NCBI GenBank assembly: GCA_036584565.1
Contig: JAZHDF010000084.1
Coordinates: 1 to 10,956 of the forward strand
Length of the DNA: 10,956 bases
Direction: 5' to 3'
DNA from: UBA9337 sp036584565
GTDB lineage: Bacteria; Patescibacteriota; Minisyncoccia; Moranbacterales; UBA9337
A program made the position numbers and the translations under genes. Shown in pieces: positions 1 to 4,576 of the stretch. Below the pieces are notes generated by a model. That model saw only the letters and a list, made by a program, of their open reading frames with translations, searched no databases and had not been told where the DNA came from. The stretch's first letter is position 1. Every line of letters starts with the position of its first letter.

Positions 1-68
1 TATATTTCATGGTCTTTTTTAACAGTATAGCATAAATTTGCTATACAAGACCCATTTTTATTATTTTG
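1..68 (-). repeat. Left copy of terminal inverted repeat with outward promoter
   Basis: Bases 1-53 are the exact reverse complement of 10903-10955. After a 3-base gap the match resumes for 15 bases (54-68 against 10885-10899), so it runs over the trxB stop codon and last codons. Inside lies a dyad, GTATAGCA at 25-32 and TGCTATAC at 39-46 around a 6-base loop, with outer arms GGTCTT (11-16) and AAGACC (47-52). On the minus strand the extended -10 TGCTATACT (32-24) is followed 13 bases later by an ATG at 10-8, which could begin a gene running off the window (ATG AAA TAT A). The repeat is seen directly; the promoter and gene start are inference. Confidence 0.9.
24..46 (-). promoter_or_regulatory. 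Outward extended -10 promoter with overlapping dyad (left)
   Basis: On the minus strand TGC-TATACT occupies 32-24, an extended -10 differing from TATAAT at one position. No good -35 sits at the usual distance. The 8-bp dyad arms GTATAGCA and TGCTATAC overlap the -10, which is the geometry of a repressor operator. It lies directly after the trxB stop and would serve a gene beyond the left edge. A promoter role is inferred from motif and position only. Confidence 0.45.
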
Positions 69-993
69 ATTGGAGTCTTAATTTGCGATAAACACTGCCC
101 GAGGCCACCGCTCCCTCAGCCACGGCGGTAATAATTTGGCGAAATTTATTGGAACCGGTAGTCACATCGCCGGCCGCCCAAACGCCTTCTACATTGGTGG
201 CTTGAGCCTGATCAACGATTATATATTCTTTATCGTCCAAAGCCACACCCAAGTTTTTGGCTAAAACCACGCCCGGCACCGTACCTACTTCAATAAAAAC
301 CCCTTCCACCTCAAGCTCTTGGTCCGAATCGGCGCATTTATAAACCACCCCCGACACTTTGCCATCACCTTTAATCTCATTGACATTTTCACAAGCAATA
401 AGCTCCACCTTGCCGGTTTTTTTCAATTCTTCTTCTCGAGACGGTTCCCAATCGGTCGGGGTTCGATGCAATAGATAAACTTTCTGCGCAAATTCAGTCA
501 AATGCTGAGCCGCCATTGCCGCGCTATCACCCCCGCCAACAACCACCACTTTTTTATCCCGAAAAAACATCGCGTCGCAAGTGGCGCAATAAGAAACCCC
601 CTTGCCGACAAAATCTCTTTCACCCTTAACATTCATTTTGCGCGGCTTCATCCCCAGGGCCAAAATAATCGCTCGAGAAAAATATTTACCACCCGTCGCC
701 GTACCCACCTCAAAAAAATCTTCTTTTTTATCTATCTGAGTTACATTTTCTTTGATAATTTTGGCTCCCAAACTTTCCGTCTGATCGACAAATTTTTTCA
801 TTAATTCCGAACCGGAAATACTTTTTTCTCCCGCCCAGTTTTCTATCTCGGAAGCTTCCACTACCTGACCGCCAATCTCCTCCCCGATCACCAAATGATC
901 AAGTTTATAGCGAGAGGAATAAATTGACGCCCCCAAACCGGCCGGACCGGCTCCTACAATAATCAAATCATGGATATTTTGTTCTTCAGTCAT
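61..993 (-). CDS. trxB: Thioredoxin reductase (FAD/NAD(P)H-dependent)
   Basis: This 310-residue cytosolic flavoprotein should pass electrons from NAD(P)H through FAD and a redox disulfide to thioredoxin. The length is normal for low-molecular-weight bacterial TrxB. Visible motifs are the FAD dinucleotide fold GAGPAG (residues 14-19), the active-site CATC (Cys136, Cys139), the second dinucleotide motif GGGDSA (153-158), and the C-terminal FAD motif AAGD (273-276) in VWAAGDVTTGSNKFRQ. The segment after strand 2 of the NAD(P) domain reads HRTPTDWEPSREE, not the usual HRRDxFR that contacts the NADPH 2-prime phosphate, so the cofactor preference is uncertain. The ATG at 993 follows an A-rich leader without Shine-Dalgarno motif. 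The stop abuts the left terminal repeat. A ferredoxin-type reductase of the same superfamily is less likely because CATC is present. Confidence 0.96.
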   Translation of the reverse strand: MTEEQNIHDLIIVGAGPAGLGASIYSSRYKLDHLVIGEEIGGQVVEASEIENWAGEKSISGSELMKKFVDQTESLGAKIIKENVTQIDKKEDFFEVGTATGGKYFSRAIILALGMKPRKMNVKGERDFVGKGVSYCATCDAMFFRDKKVVVVGGGDSAAMAAQHLTEFAQKVYLLHRTPTDWEPSREEELKKTGKVELIACENVNEIKGDGKVSGVVYKCADSDQELEVEGVFIEVGTVPGVVLAKNLGVALDDKEYIIVDQAQATNVEGVWAAGDVTTGSNKFRQIITAVAEGAVASGSVYRKLRLQSK

Positions 994-1005
994 TTTTTTA
1001 TTAGT

Positions 1006-1036
1006 TTATTAGCTTTTTAGATTATTAGCTTTTTAG
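1006..1036. repeat. Short tandem repeat upstream of trxB
   Basis: The 15-base unit TTATTAGCTTTTTAG occurs at 1006-1020 and again at 1022-1036 (period 16), with a partial copy just before. It lies in the 5-prime leader of trxB. No regulatory role can be shown. Confidence 0.7.
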
Positions 1037-1104
1037 GGTTTATTTTAAGCCTTGCCAATCCCTATCTGTTAAGTTTCATTTTTTATTCTCTATATATCTC
1101 ATTT

Positions 1105-1140
1105 GAGATTGCCGCGTCGGAGTACCTCCTCGCAATGACA
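1105..1140. repeat. REP-like palindromic intergenic repeat
   Basis: This GC-rich island in an AT-rich intergenic region runs from GAGATTGCC to CGCAATGACA. The outer arms ATTGC and GCAAT enclose an inner hairpin GGAG-TAC-CTCC. It resembles the dispersed TCATTGCGAG...GCAATCTC palindromes seen between genes in many bacterial genomes. It sits between the membrane-protein gene and trxB and could fold in the transcript, but it lacks a T-tract and so is not a standard terminator. Confidence 0.6.
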
Positions 1141-1150
1141 TTAAAATCTT

Positions 1151-1174
1151 GAATTCATTGGAAATTTGAAATTT
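1151..1174 (+). repeat. GAATTCATT-GAAATTTGAAATTT repeat, copy 1
   Basis: This 24-base segment matches a segment inside ligA (6074-6097, same orientation) at 23 of 24 positions. It matches the reverse complement of 1808-1831 at 22 of 24. It lies just 3-prime of the membrane-protein gene, which is thereby bracketed by inverted copies. Confidence 0.7.
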
Positions 1175-1193
1175 AAAATTTTAAATTATTTCC

Positions 1194-1721
1194 CTAAATC
1201 ATTTCCAGATTCTCTAGAAATTCTTTATACAAACCCAACACCCTTTGCGCTTCCTCTTTATTTAAAACAAAATTTTCCTCTTGAATAATTCGGTTTCTTA
1301 TGGCATGCCCTTCGATTAAATTATCAATTTCTTCCACCTGATTGGCATCGGCTTTTTCCAGGCGCTCTTTCATATTGGAGCCCCCAAAACCGATTGAGGC
1401 CAAAATTTCATCCGCCATTTTGTCCGCCTCCAAAATCGCCGCTTTAAATTGAGCGATCTGATTGGTCTCCAGTCTTTCCTCAATAAGTGACCAACGTTTT
1501 TGCATTTTTTTCTTGGAAGCCAAGGGCACCTGAGCTCCCTTTAGAGTATCGCGCAGATCCCCCCCCAGTCCGCGAACAACCAAAAGCAAAACTATATCCA
1601 CAAAAAGAACCGTCACATAAATAGCCAAGAAAAATTTAATAAACCAAAAGAAGCCAGAATTGAAAAAAGAGTTTAGAATTTTAGCTACAACAGAAAAGAT
1701 AGAGATTGGATCAAAGTCCAT
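1194..1721 (-). CDS. Conserved single-pass membrane protein, function unknown
   Basis: This 175-residue protein has a hydrophobic segment at about residues 24-50 (FFWFIKFFLAIYVTVLFVDIV), probably one transmembrane helix near the N terminus. The rest is charged and helical (about 70-175), probably cytoplasmic, with a QFKAAILEADKMADEIL stretch and an RNRIIQEE motif. The pattern (one helix followed by a W-x-x-I-x-x-RL helical domain) resembles conserved hypothetical proteins I associate with Patescibacteria. I cannot assign a function. It has its own promoter candidate (TTGATG, 17 bp, TATATT) and is flanked by inverted copies of an AT-rich repeat. The ATG at 1721 has no Shine-Dalgarno motif; the stop is TAG. 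Confidence 0.85.
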   Translation of the reverse strand: MDFDPISIFSVVAKILNSFFNSGFFWFIKFFLAIYVTVLFVDIVLLLVVRGLGGDLRDTLKGAQVPLASKKKMQKRWSLIEERLETNQIAQFKAAILEADKMADEILASIGFGGSNMKERLEKADANQVEEIDNLIEGHAIRNRIIQEENFVLNKEEAQRVLGLYKEFLENLEMI

Positions 1722-1738
1722 ATTTTTTTAAATTTTAA

Positions 1739-1767
1739 AATATAAAATGTTACCCGGCTATCATCAA
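1739..1767 (-). promoter_or_regulatory. Promoter candidate for the membrane-protein gene
   Basis: Minus-strand -35 TTGATG (1767-1762) and -10 TATATT (1744-1739) are separated by 17 bp. The expected start near 1732 leaves a leader of only about 10 bases before the ATG at 1721. Motif-based inference in an AT-rich region. Confidence 0.45.
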
Positions 1768-1807
1768 TATCAATAAATCTTTAACTTTATTCATAATATC
1801 AAATTAA

Positions 1808-1831
1808 AAATTTCAAATTTCAAATCAATTC
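1808..1831 (-). repeat. GAATT-ATTTGAAATTTGAAATTT repeat, inverted copy
   Basis: Read on the minus strand, this 24-base segment matches the ligA-internal copy (6074-6097) at 23 of 24 positions. It lies between the four-helix-bundle gene and the membrane-protein gene. Confidence 0.7.
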
Positions 1832-1851
1832 TTAAATGATTTAATGACAAA

Positions 1852-2223
1852 TTATTTTTTAGCCTTGGTATTTTTAATAATGGCGGAAAAAATTAAAGTT
1901 AACTCTTGAGCTTCTTTCCATAATTGACGACATTTTTCTTGGGCATTATTCTCGGCTGTGGAAATCATTCTCAACCAATGTTTTGTTTCTTTGCATTCTT
2001 TTTTACAAATTCCCAATTTATGAATAAAATCTTTTCTCGATTCCGCTCCATCCGCTTCCATATAATTTGCTCCGATACTGGTGGCGCTACGCACTAACTG
2101 AGTTATTAATGGTCTAGTTATTTCATTTTTAGGAATTGTTTTTAGAAATAAAATAATGCTCTCTCCAAATTTAGCGGTTCTTTCCTCTAAATCAAATTCT
2201 TTTTTGCATTTCTCATTAGTCAT
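1852..2223 (-). CDS. Four-helix-bundle protein (S23/IVP family)
   Basis: This 123-residue, all-helical protein matches the four-helix-bundle family first described from 23S rRNA intervening sequences and related to the Avd accessory protein of diversity-generating retroelements. Recognisable features are DLEERTAKFGESII at the N terminus, then LVRSATSIGANYMEADGAESRKDFIHKL (about residues 43-70), then a KECKETKHWLRMI helix. No rRNA gene or reverse transcriptase is near, so neither an IVS nor a DGR role is supported; its cellular function is unknown. It lies 44 bases after gatA on the same strand, with AT-rich repeats on both sides. A divergent paralogue occurs at 4090-4488. No Shine-Dalgarno motif precedes the ATG at 2223. 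Confidence 0.88.
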   Translation of the reverse strand: MTNEKCKKEFDLEERTAKFGESIILFLKTIPKNEITRPLITQLVRSATSIGANYMEADGAESRKDFIHKLGICKKECKETKHWLRMISTAENNAQEKCRQLWKEAQELTLIFSAIIKNTKAKK

Positions 2224-2267
2224 TTATTTGACATTTGGAATTTTTAATTTGGAATTAATAGCTATAT

Positions 2268-3710
2268 TTATTTTTTCTCAAAACTGTAAGCCGCATTGAG
2301 AAGCTCTTCTTCGCCGAACCACTTACCGGTCAATTGTCCGCCCACCGGCAGACTGACTCCTTCTTTTTCAACACTACCTACCGGAAAAGAAATTGCCGGA
2401 GCACCTATCAGATTGGCGGTGACGGTATAAATATCGGATAAATACATTTGAAGCGGATCCAGAGTTTTTTCGCCAAATTTAAAAGCCACTTCCGGCGCGG
2501 TCGGGGAAAAAATAACATCCGCTTTCTTGAAAGCTTCTTCAAAATCCTGACGCAAAAGCCTCCTGACTTTTTGAGCTTTTTTATAATAGGCATCGTAATA
2601 ACCGGCCGATAAGGCATAGGTTCCGAGCATTATTCTGCGTTTGACCTCGTCCCCGAGTCCGATTTGTCGAGTATCCAAGTAAGTTTCCAGCAAATTTCCA
2701 TTTCCAATTCTCGATTCTTTTTGATCATCAATGCTCAAACCGTACCGGATTCCGTCAAATCTGGCCAAGTTGGAGCTAACTTCGGAAGTAACAATAATAT
2801 AATAAACCGCCAAAGCATACTCACTGTGAGGAAGATTAATCTCCACCAATTCGGCGCCCAGAGATTTGAATTTTTCCAAAGCCTCAAAAGAAATATTTTT
2901 TATCTCCTCATCTAAACCGTGAGCAAAATATTCTTTCGGCACGCCGATCTTCATCCCCTTTATCTCCCCTCGTAGATAATCTTCGTAAAACTTCCCCCCG
3001 CTTTGAGCGGAAGTGGCGTCTTTTTTGTCTTGGCCGGCAATCCTGGACAGAACTATAGCCGCATCCTCGACATTGTGAGTAATCGGACCGATTTGATCCA
3101 AACTGGAAGCCATCGCGATTAAGCCGTGTCGCGAGACTCTTCCGTAGGTGGGCTTTAGTCCGACCACTCCGCAAAAAGAAGCCGGTTGACGAATAGATCC
3201 GCCCGTATCGGAACCGAGCGCATAAACTGCCATATCGCCGGCCACCGCGGCAGCCGAACCGCCCGAAGATCCGCCCGGCACCCGAGTAGTATCGACAGGA
3301 TTTTTGGTTTTTTGATAAGCGCTGTTTTCGGTTGAAGCTCCCATAGCAAACTCGTCCATATTGACCTTGCCCAAAAAAACGGCATCGTTTTTTTTCAGCT
3401 TGGTTACCGCGGTGGCATCAAAAGGAGCGATATAATTATCCAAAATTTTTGATCCGGCCGTAGTTCGCATCCCCTTGACGCACATATTATCTTTAAGCGC
3501 CATCGGGATACCGGCCAAGAGATCGATTTCTTCACCTTTTTTTATCTTTTCATCCACCGCCTGAGCCTTTTTTAACGCCTCCTCCTCATTAAGGGTGAGA
3601 TAAGCGCCGATTGTGGAATCTTTTTCTTTGATATTCGCCAAATAATTCCGAGTGAGATCCACGGCGGTAATTTTTCCGTTTTTCAGATTTTCGTTTATTT
3701 CTCTAATCAT
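2268..3710 (-). CDS. gatA: Asp-tRNA(Asn)/Glu-tRNA(Gln) amidotransferase subunit A
   Basis: GatA is the amidase subunit of the GatCAB transamidosome. It releases ammonia from glutamine and channels it to GatB, which converts mischarged Glu-tRNA(Gln) or Asp-tRNA(Asn). The 480-residue length is normal. The Ser-cisSer-Lys triad is intact: Lys73 in GIPMALKDN, Ser148 in VPGGSSGGSAAAVAG and Ser172 in GSDTGGSIRQPAS, with spacings of 75 and 24 residues as in characterised GatA proteins. The C-terminal block FPVGSVEKEGVSLPVGGQLTG is typical of the family. The gene starts 4 bases after the gatC stop, so the two are co-transcribed. gatB is not in the window. No Shine-Dalgarno motif is seen. Confidence 0.98.
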   Translation of the reverse strand: MIREINENLKNGKITAVDLTRNYLANIKEKDSTIGAYLTLNEEEALKKAQAVDEKIKKGEEIDLLAGIPMALKDNMCVKGMRTTAGSKILDNYIAPFDATAVTKLKKNDAVFLGKVNMDEFAMGASTENSAYQKTKNPVDTTRVPGGSSGGSAAAVAGDMAVYALGSDTGGSIRQPASFCGVVGLKPTYGRVSRHGLIAMASSLDQIGPITHNVEDAAIVLSRIAGQDKKDATSAQSGGKFYEDYLRGEIKGMKIGVPKEYFAHGLDEEIKNISFEALEKFKSLGAELVEINLPHSEYALAVYYIIVTSEVSSNLARFDGIRYGLSIDDQKESRIGNGNLLETYLDTRQIGLGDEVKRRIMLGTYALSAGYYDAYYKKAQKVRRLLRQDFEEAFKKADVIFSPTAPEVAFKFGEKTLDPLQMYLSDIYTVTANLIGAPAISFPVGSVEKEGVSLPVGGQLTGKWFGEEELLNAAYSFEKK

Positions 3711-3713
3711 ATT

Positions 3714-4004
3714 TTATGCCAAGATACTTTTGACTTTTACTTTATTATTGGCGGTAGCGGGAAAATTCTCAAAAATTCCATTCACCAAATCCGCCTGGTT
3801 TTCGGAGACTTCATCCGAACGCAGGACATTATTTATGCCGGTAATGTGTCCGATGGGTTCGACATTTTCCGTATCGGCCTTTTCCAATTTTTGAAAATAA
3901 TCCAAAATAAGCGACAATTCGCGCTGATACTTTTCTATTTCATCTTCCCGCAAACCGATTCTGGCCAAAGCGGCGATGTGCATAATATCTTCTTTGTTTA
4001 ACAT
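3714..4004 (-). CDS. gatC: Asp-tRNA(Asn)/Glu-tRNA(Gln) amidotransferase subunit C
   Basis: GatC is the small subunit that wraps around and stabilises the GatA-GatB interface. The 96-residue protein has the family pattern: N-terminal DIMHIAALARIGLREDEIEKYQRELSLILDYFQKL, then EPIGHITGINNVLRSDEV, then a short C-terminal tail ending KVKVKSILA. The length is typical. It is the first gene of a gatCA pair with a 3-base gap to gatA. Its leader (4005 upward) is A/T only, with no Shine-Dalgarno motif, and holds a degenerate copy of the local AT repeat (about 4037-4055). I see no convincing -35/-10 pair there. Confidence 0.96.
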   Translation of the reverse strand: MLNKEDIMHIAALARIGLREDEIEKYQRELSLILDYFQKLEKADTENVEPIGHITGINNVLRSDEVSENQADLVNGIFENFPATANNKVKVKSILA

Positions 4005-4076
4005 AATAATAATTTATAATTTAATTTCTAATTTTTAATTTTGAATTTCGATTGAAATCTTAATTTTATCTCAAAT

Positions 4077-4105
4077 AGTCAAAAGTCATCTAGTCATCAG
4101 TCATC
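4077..4105. repeat. AGTCA-rich repeat, left arm of inverted repeat around the four-helix-bundle gene
   Basis: The segment AGTCAAAAGTCA at 4077-4088 is followed by reiterated AGTCATC units (to 4105). The 12-base unit recurs exactly in inverted orientation at 4469-4480, inside the N-terminal codons of the same gene. This arm overlaps the gene's last codons and stop (TAG at 4092-4090). Confidence 0.65.
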
Positions 4106-4488
4106 TTTTTCTTAACTGATCCAATGAAATTATTTAACCTTTTGTTTAAATTTTCATATTTAACAAATATTTCTCTAGCGATTGCTTTATTTAAATAATC
4201 AATATCCTGAGCTAAAAATAAAAAATTTTGGACCTCACAAATCGAACCGCGAGCGTTGTAATAAAATTTTATTTTTTCCTTATAATGAAATCTTCCAAAA
4301 CCTTCGGCAATATTAGCGCCTACGGAAGTTGAGGCTCTTCTGATTTGATCCACTATCGCATAAGTTTCTTTCTTGGGAAACTTTTCGGTTAATTTATATA
4401 CCTCAATTGATAAACTATGTGCATCTTTCCAAACATCAAGATCGTAAAAATGATTTATCGATGACGATTGACTTTTGACTGATGACAT
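4090..4488 (-). CDS. Four-helix-bundle protein (S23/IVP family), second copy
   Basis: This 132-residue member of the four-helix-bundle family is closer to the family consensus than the copy at 1852-2223. It shows FYDLDVWKDAHSLSIEVYKLTEKFP (about residues 14-38), then IVDQIRRASTSVGANIAEGFGR (about 45-66), then a KIKFYYNARGSICEVQNFLFLA helix and LNKRLNNFIGSVKKK at the C terminus. The family is known from 23S rRNA intervening sequences and from DGR accessory Avd proteins; neither context is present, so the function is unknown. The N-terminal residues MSSVKSQSSS and the final MTDD are encoded by AGTCA-type repeats that form an inverted pair around the gene, hinting at insertion as a unit. It lies between ligA and gatC, with no Shine-Dalgarno motif. 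Confidence 0.9.
   Translation of the reverse strand: MSSVKSQSSSINHFYDLDVWKDAHSLSIEVYKLTEKFPKKETYAIVDQIRRASTSVGANIAEGFGRFHYKEKIKFYYNARGSICEVQNFLFLAQDIDYLNKAIAREIFVKYENLNKRLNNFIGSVKKKMTDD
4469..4480. repeat. Right arm of 12-bp inverted repeat (four-helix-bundle gene)
   Basis: TGACTTTTGACT here is the exact reverse complement of AGTCAAAAGTCA at 4077-4088. It falls within the first codons of the four-helix-bundle gene. Confidence 0.65.
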
Positions 4489-4514
4489 ACTATTTTTTAA
4501 TTTAAAAATTTTGT

Positions 4515-4552
4515 TTTAAAATTCCCGCTTGCCAGTGGGCGAGGTATTTAAA
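4515..4552 (-). terminator. GC hairpin after ligA, possible terminator or repeat unit
   Basis: A GC-rich block in an AT-rich gap can pair CCCGC (4524-4528) with GCGAGG (4539-4544), leaving one bulged base. A/T arms (TTTTAAAAT and ATTTAAAAA) lie outside and extend the symmetry. It lies about 25 bases 3-prime of the ligA stop. The run after it on the minus strand is AATTTTAAAAC, only four T, so it is a weak terminator candidate and may instead be a dispersed palindromic repeat. Confidence 0.3.
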
Positions 4553-4576
4553 AATTAAAAATTACAAAATTAAAAA

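Noticed and set aside
1852..4488. Avd-like proteins as part of a diversity-generating retroelement
   Set aside because: No reverse transcriptase, template repeat or variable repeat is visible in the window.
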